NCBI GenBank assembly: GCA_023136245.1
Contig: JAGLRO010000046.1
Span: 1-45,554 of the forward strand
Length of the DNA: 45,554 nucleotides
Direction: 5' to 3'
DNA from: Candidatus Heimdallarchaeota archaeon
GTDB lineage: Archaea; Asgardarchaeota; Heimdallarchaeia; Heimdallarchaeales; Heimdallarchaeaceae
Positions 15,736-24,520 of this stretch are shown here, piece by piece. A program made the position numbers and the translations under genes. The first letter of the stretch is position 1, and every line of letters begins with the position of its first letter. Below the pieces are notes generated by a model. That model did not search any database and was not told where the DNA came from. It was given only the letters and a program-made list of their open reading frames with translations.

Positions 15736-16938
15736 TCAAATAAAACCAGTGGTTATTCTTGCAGTAGTTTCTTTTTCACCAGTTGTTTTTTTGATCGCAT
15801 CCGAGAAATCATCATTTAGAACATGATCTCTGTTTGATCTTATCGCAAACATACCTGCTTCAGTGCATACATTTTTGATATCTGCTCCAGTTGCTCCTTC
15901 AGTCATTTGAATCAAATAATCAAAATCTACTTCTCCTTTTATGTTCATACCAGAAGAATGTATTTTGAATATTTCATGACGGCTTTCAGTATTTGGCATT
16001 GGAATTTCTATGATTCTATCGAATCTTCCAGGTCGCAACATCGCAGGATCCAATATATCTATCCTATTAGTTGCAGCAACTACCTTAACATCTCCTCTTG
16101 GATTAAAACCATCCAATTCTGAGAGTAATTGCATTAAAGTACGTTGAACTTCACGATCTCCACTTGTTGCTAAATCAAGTCTTCGACTCCCAATTGCATC
16201 AAGCTCATCAATAAATAATATACTTGGAGCATTTTCTCTAGCAAATTCAAATATTTCTCTAACTAATCTTGCTCCTTCTCCGATGAATTTCTGTACAAGC
16301 TCACTTCCTATTAATCGAATAAAAGCAGCTTGTGTTTCATGCGCTACAGCTTTGGCTAAAAGTGTTTTACCTGTACCAGGAGGACCATGGAGTAATACTC
16401 CTTTTGGAGGATCTATTCCAATCTTCTCAAATAACTCGGGTTTTAATAGAGGTAATTCTACTGTTTCTTTTAATTCTTGTATTTGTGCTTCGAGTCCACC
16501 AACATCTGCATATTTTTCCCCTGGTCTTTCAATCAATTCCATTTTTTGAACCATCGGATCTTGAGTGGGTGGTAAAACAGTCACAATTGAGAAAGTTCTT
16601 TGGTTTAATGCTACTCTTGCATCAGGTTTTAATTCATTAATATCAACCTGTCGAGAAACAGTGACGACTAGATTAGGACCTGTAGTACTTCGGACTACAG
16701 CTGTTTTATTATCGAGTACTTCTACAATATAACCCATGAATAGTGGGGGAGATCTTAGTCTTTCAAGTTCGACTTTGAGATTATTAACCTCCCTTTGAAG
16801 GCGCAGTCTTTCACTTTCCACCATTTGTTTTTCTGTCTCTAGTTGTCTTGCTTGTCTTTCAAGATGATGAGCATAGGAGATTAAATATGCTGGGTCGTTT
16901 TGGTCAGGTTCAGACCTTTCTTTTGACAGTTTAAGCAC
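15736..16938 (-). CDS. pan: Proteasome-activating nucleotidase (PAN)
   Basis: A 400-residue hexameric AAA+ unfoldase that feeds proteins to the 20S proteasome. It has an N-terminal coiled coil (about 22-62), an OB domain (about 65-125), Walker A GPPGTGKT at 185-192, pore loop [12 protein letters not shown], Walker B LFIDELDA at 241-248 and arginine fingers in LRPGRFDR at 301-308. The start is a GTG with a TATA box about 37 bases upstream. The C terminus ends ARITTGFI and lacks a clear HbYX motif (hydrophobic-Tyr-any), the tail that normally docks into and opens the proteasome gate. The sequence runs cleanly to its stop, so it does not look truncated. Confidence 0.95.
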   Translation of the reverse strand: MLKLSKERSEPDQNDPAYLISYAHHLERQARQLETEKQMVESERLRLQREVNNLKVELERLRSPPLFMGYIVEVLDNKTAVVRSTTGPNLVVTVSRQVDINELKPDARVALNQRTFSIVTVLPPTQDPMVQKMELIERPGEKYADVGGLEAQIQELKETVELPLLKPELFEKIGIDPPKGVLLHGPPGTGKTLLAKAVAHETQAAFIRLIGSELVQKFIGEGARLVREIFEFARENAPSILFIDELDAIGSRRLDLATSGDREVQRTLMQLLSELDGFNPRGDVKVVAATNRIDILDPAMLRPGRFDRIIEIPMPNTESRHEIFKIHSSGMNIKGEVDFDYLIQMTEGATGADIKNVCTEAGMFAIRSNRDHVLNDDFSDAIKKTTGEKETTARITTGFI

Positions 16939-16970
16939 CCTTGTTATTTCTCAATAATCTCTAATCCTAA

Positions 16971-16980
16971 TAAATATAAA
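16971..16980 (-). promoter_or_regulatory. TATA box of the PAN gene
   Basis: The minus strand reads TTTATATTTA, centred about 37 bases before the GTG start at 16938. This predicts a leader of about 10 bases. Confidence 0.45.
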
Positions 16981-17119
16981 AGAGTTTATATGGTATACTT
17001 TACTTATATTTTCTTTTAATAGATAATATCGTTGCTTAAATAAAAAACTCAACATATATTATAAAAAAGAATGACAAACAAATCACCAAATTTAAGTGTG
17101 AATTCTATAATGAAAACAT

Positions 17120-17653
17120 ATGACACTAGCTGTTCTTCGTTTATCTCATCGCATAATTAGGGATAAAAGAATAACCACACATTTAGCACTTACAGCTAGA
17201 GCTTTTGGTGCATCAGAATTCTTCTACTCAGGAGATCATGATTCAAAAATAGAAGAAAGCATTGAAGATGTATGTAAACAATGGGGAGGAAAATTTCTGA
17301 TTACGCACATAGGTAAACCTCTGAAGTTCATCAAAGAATGGAAGAAAAACAATGGTGTTGTTATTCATCTTACAATGTATGGTGTTGAACTATCGGATAA
17401 TTTGCAGAAAATAATAGAGATTTTAGAAAAAGAGACTCTTGTAGTTGTTGGTGGTGCTAAAGTTCCTGGAACAATCTTTGAGCTAGCTGATTACAATGTA
17501 GCAATTGGTCATCAACCTCACAGTGAAGTTGCAGCACTCGCAGTCTTATTTGATAATGTTTTTGAAGAAGAGGTAAGAAAAAAGAGATTCTCTGATGCTA
17601 AGTTAGAAATTATTCCTTCAGAAAGGGGTAAACAAACTAAGAAAATCAAATAA
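17120..17653 (+). CDS. trm56: tRNA (cytidine-56-2'-O)-methyltransferase
   Basis: A 177-residue SPOUT methyltransferase specific to archaea that methylates the ribose of C56 in the tRNA T loop. The N terminus VLRLSHRIIRDKRITTHLAL, then TARAFGASEF, is the family signature. The trefoil-knot SAM site is visible in VIHLTMYGVEL, LVVVGGAKVPGTIFELADYN and VAIGHQPHSEVAALAVLFD. It is first in a tight run of three genes on this strand, with a 1-base gap to the next and a 4-base overlap after that. A TATA-like stretch lies near 17053-17066. Confidence 0.93.
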   Translation: MTLAVLRLSHRIIRDKRITTHLALTARAFGASEFFYSGDHDSKIEESIEDVCKQWGGKFLITHIGKPLKFIKEWKKNNGVVIHLTMYGVELSDNLQKIIEILEKETLVVVGGAKVPGTIFELADYNVAIGHQPHSEVAALAVLFDNVFEEEVRKKRFSDAKLEIIPSERGKQTKKIK

Positions 17654-17654
17654 A

Positions 17655-18440
17655 ATGGTTAGATTAATGGAGAAAATTACTATTCTAGAAAAATCATATA
17701 TTGTTCATAAACATAGTTCTGCTAAATCATTAAAATATATATTAGATAAAGAATTTCAGGATTTAGATGTAGAAATCACTGACATTTCGTTTAGTAAAAA
17801 AAGACATGCAGAGATCACTTTGGAAGGAGATGATAAAGTCATAGCTAAAAATTTTCTCATAGCTAACTTTGGAACTATTAGAAGTATAGCTGACATAGAA
17901 ATTGGAGATACAATTTATGGTCGGTTCAGAGATGTAGGGGGAGTAAAATTCGGTATTTTTGTTGATGCAGGTATTCAAAGTTCAACAAGAGACATTGATG
18001 CATTATATCCATTGTTTGAGCTAAGAAATCAATTGTCAAAAGGGAATAAGAATCCTTTAGTTAGTATAATACGAGCTTATGGTATTGTTGAAAACCTACC
18101 AATGCATTTTGAAATCACAAAAAAACAAGCTATTGGTTCCAAAGTATGGGTTAAACTTACAGAAGAATCTCTAAACTGGTTGAATGAACCTTTAATTAAA
18201 AAGAGGGAAGCGCTAATAATTTGCGGAACAACGAGAAGAACAATAAAACAAGCTCTTATAGAATCAAGACATGCTGAAGATATTGAGGAAATTGAAAGAG
18301 TAGGGTTGTTAGAGTATAGGTTAACGTGTAAAAGAGGAACGAGAGCTGATGGCTTAATTCCTGAAATAGGTTATTTCTTTGGTAGGGCTAAAATAGGTGC
18401 TCAAGTTTTAAAAAGAGTAGATGACTTATTAAAACAATGA
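17655..18440 (+). CDS. DUF2110 family archaeal protein
   Basis: A 261-residue protein that looks like the archaeal DUF2110 family. It has an N-terminal alpha/beta region, then IGDTIYGRFRDVGGVKFGIF resembling an S1/OB-like barrel, DALYPLFELRNQL, LPMHFEITKKQ, and a C-terminal RRTIKQALIESRHAEDIEEI followed by EYRLTCKRGTRADGLIPEIG. The barrel, basic character and conserved pairing with Trm56 suggest RNA binding, which is inference. Starts at 17655 and 17667 are both possible. Its TGA overlaps the ATG of the next gene as ATGA, a sign of coupled translation. Confidence 0.7.
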   Translation: MVRLMEKITILEKSYIVHKHSSAKSLKYILDKEFQDLDVEITDISFSKKRHAEITLEGDDKVIAKNFLIANFGTIRSIADIEIGDTIYGRFRDVGGVKFGIFVDAGIQSSTRDIDALYPLFELRNQLSKGNKNPLVSIIRAYGIVENLPMHFEITKKQAIGSKVWVKLTEESLNWLNEPLIKKREALIICGTTRRTIKQALIESRHAEDIEEIERVGLLEYRLTCKRGTRADGLIPEIGYFFGRAKIGAQVLKRVDDLLKQ

Positions 18441-18949
18441 ATTTAGAAGATAGGCAGAAGGAACTATTAAAGGAAAGATTGAAGGAGAAACTTGAGGAAA
18501 GCTTGGAAGAGAATAAAAAGGAAATAATAGAAACTGTTCTAGAATCACAAAAAACTGTAGAACAAGCTCAACTGGAAGATCGTAAGAATATAGAAACTCA
18601 ACCATTCAGAACTACTGTCAATGTAAAGAATGTTGATTTCTTTGGATATTATAATGACAAGGGAAAAATAAGAATTAATGAGGAGGAAGCAAAAACTGTA
18701 AGATTAATTTTCTCTTGGTATTTCAAAAGAAACGAGGATTTAGGGAAGATTTCAGATAGAACACAAAAAAGCATTTCTGATATTAAAGAGATAATATCTA
18801 ACCCATTCTATTTTGGTAAAATCATCGAAGATGGAAAAGTAAAGAAAGGAAAACATAAGCCAATTATAGATAAAAGTTATCGTAGAATTTGTAACATAAA
18901 TGAGAATGAAATCATAGAAAAATACCTTTTATCATTACGCGAAATTTAA
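18437..18949 (+). CDS. Stand-alone serine-recombinase DNA-binding (Recombinase) domain protein
   Basis: A 170-residue protein with a charged coiled-coil N terminus (about 1-50, rich in Lys/Glu) followed by one Recombinase domain (about 65-155). The domain shows FGYYNDKGKIRINEEEAKTV, RLIFSWYFKRNEDLGKI, ISNPFYFGKI and KGKHKPIIDKSYRRI. That is the order seen after the catalytic domain in large serine integrases. The N-terminal resolvase domain with the nucleophilic serine is absent, and no remains of it are seen upstream. The start codon overlaps the DUF2110 stop by four bases, so it is built into a tRNA-modification operon rather than lying in a mobile element. A domesticated DNA- or RNA-binding role is inferred. 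Confidence 0.72.
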   Translation: MNLEDRQKELLKERLKEKLEESLEENKKEIIETVLESQKTVEQAQLEDRKNIETQPFRTTVNVKNVDFFGYYNDKGKIRINEEEAKTVRLIFSWYFKRNEDLGKISDRTQKSISDIKEIISNPFYFGKIIEDGKVKKGKHKPIIDKSYRRICNINENEIIEKYLLSLREI

Positions 18950-18994
18950 GAATATTTTGAAAATTGTTATACACTTTAGAAATTAATTGAAAAT

Positions 18995-19133
18995 TGGTGG
19001 GGCAGAGCGGATTTGAACCGCTGACCTACTCCGTTCTTAACGTCAAAGAGGTTCTTCGACACATGTAAGGGAGTTTTTATGTTCTAAGCTGCTCGAGCTT
19101 ATGAATGTCATAACCGAGCTAGACCACTGCCCC
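18995..19133 (-). tRNA. tRNA-Val(TAC) with two introns, CCA encoded
   Basis: The acceptor GGGGCAG pairs with CTGCCCC, the T arm is AGCGG TTCAAAT CCGCT, and the discriminator is A with genomic CCA at 18995-18997. The anticodon stem ACTCC/GGAGT holds loop CTTACA..C with anticodon TAC at 19065-19067. A 30-base intron (19034-19063) sits at the usual 37/38 site, and loop CTTA pairs with intron TAAG. A second insert of about 31 bases (about 19075-19105) lies between the D stem and the anticodon stem, near position 26. It folds on itself through AAGCT and AGCTT. Removing both gives a normal tRNA of about 75 bases. Confidence 0.9.
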
Positions 19134-19217
19134 ATTGTTGCAATTCTATTCCTATTAGTTTTGATTAAAAATCTTTGGTTAATTTATTTTATTTTTTGTA
19201 TTTTGACTTACGAGCAA

Positions 19218-19227
19218 TTTATATATC
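19218..19227 (+). promoter_or_regulatory. TATA box of the trmB-like gene
   Basis: TTTATATATC lies 33 bases before the ATG at 19261, the usual archaeal spacing plus a short leader. It is the likely promoter for the regulator gene and perhaps for the downstream sugar genes. Confidence 0.55.
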
Positions 19228-19260
19228 TTTCTTCATAGAAAACAAATTGGAGTAATCCAA

Positions 19261-20070
19261 ATGTCTGATCCAGATGAAATTGACCTAAAGCTAAAGTCGT
19301 TAGGGTTAACTCAATATGAAATAAAGACAATTAAAACATTAATTGCTCTTTCAGCTTCAACAGCAGAAGAAATCCATAAACAAACAGATATACCCACACC
19401 TCGTATCTATGACACAATTGATAGTTTAGAAAAAAAGGGTCTGGTTCGTATTATTTCTGGAAGACCAAAAAGATTCGAAGCAATTAATCTAGAAGATGGA
19501 CTGAGAAAATTCTTGGATTTTAAAGAGAATGAATATCAAGAAGAGCTAAAGAAAATGGATTTAATTTCTCAGCAAATATTATCTCTACTAAGTGACCCAG
19601 AATATCAGTCCCAGCTAGTAATAAAACCGGATGAACTTTTGGAAGCATATTCCTCTTTAGGAGATATGCAAGCCAAAACAATAGAGATTATAAAAAAAGC
19701 GAAAAAAGAAATCTGCATTTTTACTAATGTCTTTTATTGGTTTGATAAAGTGAAAGATGCCATTATTAGTTCCATAAATAATGGAGTTAAAGTTCGTGTC
19801 TTAATGAAAATTGAAGATGAAAAGTCAAAGAATTATGCAAAAGAACTTGTGAATCTAGGAGCTCAAGTAAGAAAGTTTGAGGAGAATATTGTTCTAGCAA
19901 GAGGTACACTTGTAGACCAAGAACAGGTAGTGTTTGTCATTTGGGTTTCTCCGATAAAGCAAGAGAAATATGTTTATCGTCCCCATTTCTCTTCTAATCC
20001 TGGAATTATTGAACTTTTTTCCAATAATTTTGAATATTTATGGGATAAAGGAGATGAAATAAAACGATAA
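19261..20070 (+). CDS. TrmB-family sugar-responsive transcription regulator
   Basis: A 269-residue TrmB protein. It has an N-terminal winged helix (about residues 10-75: LKSLGLTQYEIKTIKTLIAL, IPTPRIYDTIDSLEKKGLVR) and a short coiled segment. A PLD-like effector domain follows from about residue 120 (IIKKAKKEICIFTNVFYWFD, GVKVRVLMKIED). Family members bind sugars or sugar phosphates and control sugar genes. It lies directly upstream of a phosphosugar isomerase, GlmS and a GlmU-like enzyme on the same strand, so it likely regulates amino-sugar synthesis in response to a pathway intermediate; the ligand is an inference. Confidence 0.88.
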   Translation: MSDPDEIDLKLKSLGLTQYEIKTIKTLIALSASTAEEIHKQTDIPTPRIYDTIDSLEKKGLVRIISGRPKRFEAINLEDGLRKFLDFKENEYQEELKKMDLISQQILSLLSDPEYQSQLVIKPDELLEAYSSLGDMQAKTIEIIKKAKKEICIFTNVFYWFDKVKDAIISSINNGVKVRVLMKIEDEKSKNYAKELVNLGAQVRKFEENIVLARGTLVDQEQVVFVIWVSPIKQEKYVYRPHFSSNPGIIELFSNNFEYLWDKGDEIKR

Positions 20071-20106
20071 TAGAATTATATCACTTAATTTTTTGGAAGT
20101 AAAAAA

Positions 20107-21234
20107 ATGATAAATTTAGATGATAGAGATCTTATAAGTAAATTTGATAAGTCAAATCAAATAAAAATCATGCTTGAATGGTCTACTCTATTAGGAGAAG
20201 CAAAAGAACAAAAACTGAAATTTAGTATTCCTATGAATATTCAATGGAAAAACAAAAGCATAGAATACAAAAATCCTGATAATGTCATCATTTGTGGTAT
20301 GGGGGGATCTGCGATTGCAGGTGACTATTTAATAAGTTTGCTTGATGAAGAGCTAGATATTCCTGTAATATTAAATCGTAGCTATCAACTACCAAATTTC
20401 GTAAATGAAAAAACCTTGGTTGTTTGTATAAGTTATTCAGGAAACACAGAAGAAACACTTTCTAGATATCATGATGCGATAATAAAGGGAGCCATGGTTG
20501 TAGCTATATCTTCTTCTGGCTTATTGGAGAAGTTTTCAGAGGAAATAGGAACTCCCTACATAAAAATTAAAGAAGGCTTACCCCCGAGATGTAGTCTTCC
20601 ATTAATCTATATTTCTCTCATTAAAATTTTCGAAGAATTCAATCTTTTAACCAATATTGATCATGATATTGAGGAAACTGAAAACATTCTAGAGAAGCTA
20701 GCTAAACAATACTCGCCTACAATCCTTGTAGAAGATAATATTGCGAAAGGAATTGCTTATGGTTTATTCAATACTCTTCCCATATTCATCGGTCATACAA
20801 TTTATTCACCAGTAGCATTTAGAGGAAAATGTGAGTTGAATGAAAATAGTAAGGTTTTGGCAATCTATGAGGAATTGCCTGAACAAAATCATAATGGCAT
20901 TGTTGCATGGGATAACCCAAATAAAGCATACAATGATGTGAGTGTAGTACTATTTAGAGAAAAAAACGAATCTAAACAAATAGAAATAAGGATTGAAGAG
21001 ACAAAGAAAATAGTTTTAGAAAAGACAGAAAAAGTACTTGAAATTTACCCGGAAGGCAAATCAAAATTTGCAAAGCAAATGAGTGCTACTTTTCTAGTAG
21101 ATTTCATCAGTATATATCTAGGAATTTTATATGAATTAGATCCTTCTGCAACTCCTAGCATCGATAGATTGAAGGAAGTATTAAAGAAGAAAACTAATCT
21201 TCAGGAAAAGGTACAAAAACAACTTTTATCTTAA
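20107..21234 (+). CDS. Bifunctional phosphoglucose/phosphomannose isomerase
   Basis: A 375-residue SIS-domain isomerase of the archaeal PGI/PMI family, interconverting fructose-6-phosphate with glucose-6-phosphate and mannose-6-phosphate. The first SIS domain shows VIICGMGGSAIAGDYL and VVCISYSGNTEETLSRYHDA. EGLPPRCSLPL carries the conserved Arg. The catalytic Glu/His region is in FRGKCELNENSKV and EELPEQNHNGIVAWD. It feeds fructose-6-phosphate to GlmS, encoded 103 bases downstream. The start is ATG after GGAAG. Confidence 0.9.
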   Translation: MINLDDRDLISKFDKSNQIKIMLEWSTLLGEAKEQKLKFSIPMNIQWKNKSIEYKNPDNVIICGMGGSAIAGDYLISLLDEELDIPVILNRSYQLPNFVNEKTLVVCISYSGNTEETLSRYHDAIIKGAMVVAISSSGLLEKFSEEIGTPYIKIKEGLPPRCSLPLIYISLIKIFEEFNLLTNIDHDIEETENILEKLAKQYSPTILVEDNIAKGIAYGLFNTLPIFIGHTIYSPVAFRGKCELNENSKVLAIYEELPEQNHNGIVAWDNPNKAYNDVSVVLFREKNESKQIEIRIEETKKIVLEKTEKVLEIYPEGKSKFAKQMSATFLVDFISIYLGILYELDPSATPSIDRLKEVLKKKTNLQEKVQKQLLS

Positions 21235-21337
21235 TGAACAAATACAAAGCTTCAAGTATTTTTATCATAACATTTTAATAGGAAAAAGATTTTTACTGTT
21301 TTAGAGTAAATATCAGTGAAAAACTCGAGTGTTACCC

Positions 21338-23164
21338 ATGTGTGGAATCGTCGGAATTGTACAACAAAAGAAAACAAAGATTGGGAAGGATATTGTTGAT
21401 GCTTTAACTAGACTCGAGTACAGAGGATATGATAGTGTTGGTATCGCTTCGATTTCTAATGGTAAAATACTTATCACTAAAGATGAAGGAAAAATAGCAG
21501 AAGTAGTAGAAAAAGTAAACATTGGAAACATAATTGGCAAGATTGCAATTGGACACACTAGATGGGCAACACATGGTCCTCCAAGTAAAGAAAACGCCCA
21601 CCCACATACAGATTGCTCAGGTGAAATCTCTGTAATTCATAACGGAATAATTGAAAATTTTCAACAGTTGAAGGAAGAATTAGTCAATCAAGGTCATGTC
21701 TTTCAATCTGACACAGATACAGAAATTATACCACATATGATTGAGCATCTGATAAAAAAGAATGGTTTAACTTTAAAAGATGCTATAATTCAAACAGTTA
21801 AAAGAATTGAAGGAACTTTTGCAATCTGTGTAGTTTCCAATCTAGACCCAGATAAGATTTACTGTGCAAAACGAGATAGTCCCCTAGTAATAGGGATAAA
21901 TTCAGATCGAATGTTTTGTGCTTCAGATATCCCAGCATTTCTTACACAAACTAGGAAAGTTGTTCTTCTGCACGATGAAGAATTTGTTACTCTATCTTAT
22001 GATGGTTATGAGATTATCAATTTCAATACTATGAAAGAAGTCATTAGAAAACCACACATTGTATCATGGAAACCTGAAATGGCTCAAAAAGCAGGATTTC
22101 CTCATTTTATGCTAAAGGAAATTCATGAACAACCAAATTCCTTAGCAGATTATATAAGAATCAAACAACCATCACTCAGTAAAATTACAGAAAAACTGTA
22201 CAATGCAAAAAAGATTTTCCTTCTAGCTGCTGGAACAGCTCACTATTCAACTTTAACAGGAGAACAGCTCATTCGAAAGTATGCAGAAAAACCTGCAACT
22301 TCGATTATTTCATCTGAATATGAATCAATCAGCAGTTTAATTGATGAAGATACTGTAATTCTTCCAGTTAGTCAAAGTGGAGAGACGATGGATACTATAA
22401 TGGCTATAAAGCATGCTAAAGACCTTGGAGCAACAATTCTTTCTGCTGTTAATGTTATAGGGAGCACTATAACGCGTTATTCTGATGAAGTACTATATCT
22501 CTATGCTGGACCAGAAATAGGTGTTGCCGCGACTAAAACATACACTGCTCAAACTATTTCCATGTGGGATATTGGATTAGAATTAGGGAAAATCTCTGGT
22601 AAAATCAATAATGCTGAATATACTGAAGCAAGGGAACTCTTCAATAAAATCCCTTCAGTTGTGAAACAAACTATTGTACGTAATGAAGCTCGAACTAATC
22701 ATATTGCTTCATGGTTTGCTAAAAAAAACAGTAGTTTCTATCTTGGTCGCAATCTTAATCTTCAAACTGCAAAAGAAGGAGCTCTAAAAATGAAGGAAAT
22801 AGCTTACATTCATAGTGAAGCATATCCTGCAGGAGAATCAAAACATGGACCTATTGCATTAGTAGAAGAAGACTATCCAATAGTATTTGTTACTCCAAAT
22901 GACCAGTCACATAAAAGAATAATAAGCAATATTATGGAAATGAAAGCAAGAGGAGCAACAGCAATAGCAGTTCTAGAAGAAGGAGATAAAGAGATAGGAG
23001 AACTAGCTAAGTGGAAATTGGAGATACCAAAAGGATGCTCAGAAATGTTTGCAACAATACCATACGTAGTGCCATTACAACTGTTGGCGTATTATACTGC
23101 AACAAGAAAAGGATTAGATTGTGATCGTCCAAGGTCACTTGCTAAAGCTGTGACAGTCTTATAG
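21338..23164 (+). CDS. glmS: Glutamine-fructose-6-phosphate aminotransferase (isomerizing)
   Basis: A 608-residue GlmS making glucosamine-6-phosphate from fructose-6-phosphate and glutamine. The ATG at 21338 gives MCGIVGIV, with Cys2 as the N-terminal nucleophile after Met removal; an in-frame GTG nine bases upstream would bury it. The glutaminase domain has RLEYRGYDSVG, GHTRWATHGPPS and DTDTE. Two SIS domains follow (AAGTAHYS, LPVSQSGETMDT; FYLGRNLNLQTAKEGALKMK). The C terminus CDRPRSLAKAVTV is the conserved tail. It is the committed step of the hexosamine route encoded around it. Confidence 0.96.
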   Translation: MCGIVGIVQQKKTKIGKDIVDALTRLEYRGYDSVGIASISNGKILITKDEGKIAEVVEKVNIGNIIGKIAIGHTRWATHGPPSKENAHPHTDCSGEISVIHNGIIENFQQLKEELVNQGHVFQSDTDTEIIPHMIEHLIKKNGLTLKDAIIQTVKRIEGTFAICVVSNLDPDKIYCAKRDSPLVIGINSDRMFCASDIPAFLTQTRKVVLLHDEEFVTLSYDGYEIINFNTMKEVIRKPHIVSWKPEMAQKAGFPHFMLKEIHEQPNSLADYIRIKQPSLSKITEKLYNAKKIFLLAAGTAHYSTLTGEQLIRKYAEKPATSIISSEYESISSLIDEDTVILPVSQSGETMDTIMAIKHAKDLGATILSAVNVIGSTITRYSDEVLYLYAGPEIGVAATKTYTAQTISMWDIGLELGKISGKINNAEYTEARELFNKIPSVVKQTIVRNEARTNHIASWFAKKNSSFYLGRNLNLQTAKEGALKMKEIAYIHSEAYPAGESKHGPIALVEEDYPIVFVTPNDQSHKRIISNIMEMKARGATAIAVLEEGDKEIGELAKWKLEIPKGCSEMFATIPYVVPLQLLAYYTATRKGLDCDRPRSLAKAVTVL

Positions 23165-23227
23165 ATAAGATAACTAAAAATACTTGAATGTAGAAATTAT
23201 TAATGAAAAAACAAGGAAAGAAGAATA

Positions 23228-24445
23228 ATGAAAGTAGTTATATTAGCTGGAGGAAAGGGAAGTGATCTTTTTCCTTTAACTCAAACCAGACCCAAACCAA
23301 TGATTACATTACTTGGAAAACCTATCTTACAATATTTAATTGAAGAACTAAAAGAAATTGGTTTAACAGATATTTTGATAGTTACAGGTTACTTGGGAGA
23401 ACAGATTAGAAATTATTTCAAGAAGGGAAGTGATCTAGGTGTTTGTATTCAGTATGCGAATCAAGGAGAAGAAGAAAGAATTGAATCAGCACTTTTAGCA
23501 TCTGAAGAATATGTTAGAAATGAATCAGAGTTTTTACTGCTATTTGGGGATATTGTTTCAGAACAAGGACTTATTCAACGTACTTTAAATGCTTTTGAAA
23601 ATACTCAAGCAGATATGACAATGGCTTTGACTCTAAAAGGAGATACTGGTGATTTTGGAATAGTTGAAATTGATTCAATGGGGATGGTTAAAAAAGCTGG
23701 GATTAAGAAAGCTGATTTAACTTCTATGAGCAATTATGTTGATGCTGGTTGTTTTGTTATACGAACTGACATTTTTGACGAAATTAGAAAAGAGAAATCT
23801 CTAAGTTCTGCTATTAACAACAGGATAGAAAAAGGAGCAAAAGTAGCAGCTGCGATATGGGAAAAGGAATGGATCGATATTGGTAAACCTTGGAATATAA
23901 TTGAAGCAAACAGATTATTATTATCCAAAGTAGAAGAATCAAGGATTTCAAAGAATGTAGTAATTGGTCCTAATGTAGAACTGAAAAATGTCGTCATTAT
24001 TGAGGAAAATACAGAAATTGGTTCTGGTACAGTTTTGAATGGACCCTTGTATATTGGTCCTAACACATACATAGGAAACAATGCCCTTATTAGAGATCAT
24101 TGTTCAATTGATAAGAATTCCTTAATTGGTTTTGGGAGTGAAATAAAGAATTCTGTTCTTTTCAAAGGAGTAAAAATCTATCGTCTTTGCTATATAGGTG
24201 ACAGTGTTATAGGCCAAAATACAGTTTTTTCATCAGGTGTTATAACTGTTAACACTGAAACTCCAAATGCAGAAATAGAAATGAACATAAACGGTGAAAT
24301 AATTAAAACTGGATTAAGGAAACTTGGTGCAATAATTGGAGATGATTGTGAATTAGGAGTTAATACCATGATTTTTCCAGGAAGAAAAATAGCTTCAAAA
24401 AGCATAATCACACCAGGAACCACAATCAAAGAAGATTATGAGTGA
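23228..24445 (+). CDS. GlmU-like sugar-1-phosphate nucleotidylyltransferase/acetyltransferase
   Basis: A 405-residue two-domain protein. An N-terminal nucleotidyltransferase (about 1-230) has LAGGKGSDLFPLTQTRPKPM, GDIVSEQG and AAIWEKEWIDIGKPWNI. A C-terminal left-handed beta-helix (about 240-400) is made of hexapeptide repeats and ends GLRKLGAIIGDDCELGVNTM. This matches archaeal enzymes such as Sulfolobus ST0452, which acetylate glucosamine-1-phosphate and then form UDP-GlcNAc. The loop reads GKGSDLFPLT where the family normally has GxGTRLxPLT, so the usual Arg is Asp. It starts 63 bases after GlmS, very likely in the same operon. Confidence 0.85.
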   Translation: MKVVILAGGKGSDLFPLTQTRPKPMITLLGKPILQYLIEELKEIGLTDILIVTGYLGEQIRNYFKKGSDLGVCIQYANQGEEERIESALLASEEYVRNESEFLLLFGDIVSEQGLIQRTLNAFENTQADMTMALTLKGDTGDFGIVEIDSMGMVKKAGIKKADLTSMSNYVDAGCFVIRTDIFDEIRKEKSLSSAINNRIEKGAKVAAAIWEKEWIDIGKPWNIIEANRLLLSKVEESRISKNVVIGPNVELKNVVIIEENTEIGSGTVLNGPLYIGPNTYIGNNALIRDHCSIDKNSLIGFGSEIKNSVLFKGVKIYRLCYIGDSVIGQNTVFSSGVITVNTETPNAEIEMNINGEIIKTGLRKLGAIIGDDCELGVNTMIFPGRKIASKSIITPGTTIKEDYE

Positions 24446-24520
24446 ATCACACCAAAAATAGAAACCAAGAAAAGAAAAAAGAGAGTTAGTTTAAAGTACT
24501 GAAAGATTTTTTTAAGTATA

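Noticed and set aside
18437-18949. Active integrase or insertion element
   Set aside because: The catalytic serine-recombinase domain is absent and no terminal repeats or attachment-site duplications are visible beside tRNA-Val.
21313-21607. Minus-strand open frames opposite GlmS
   Set aside because: They are shadows of a strongly conserved gene and have no family features.
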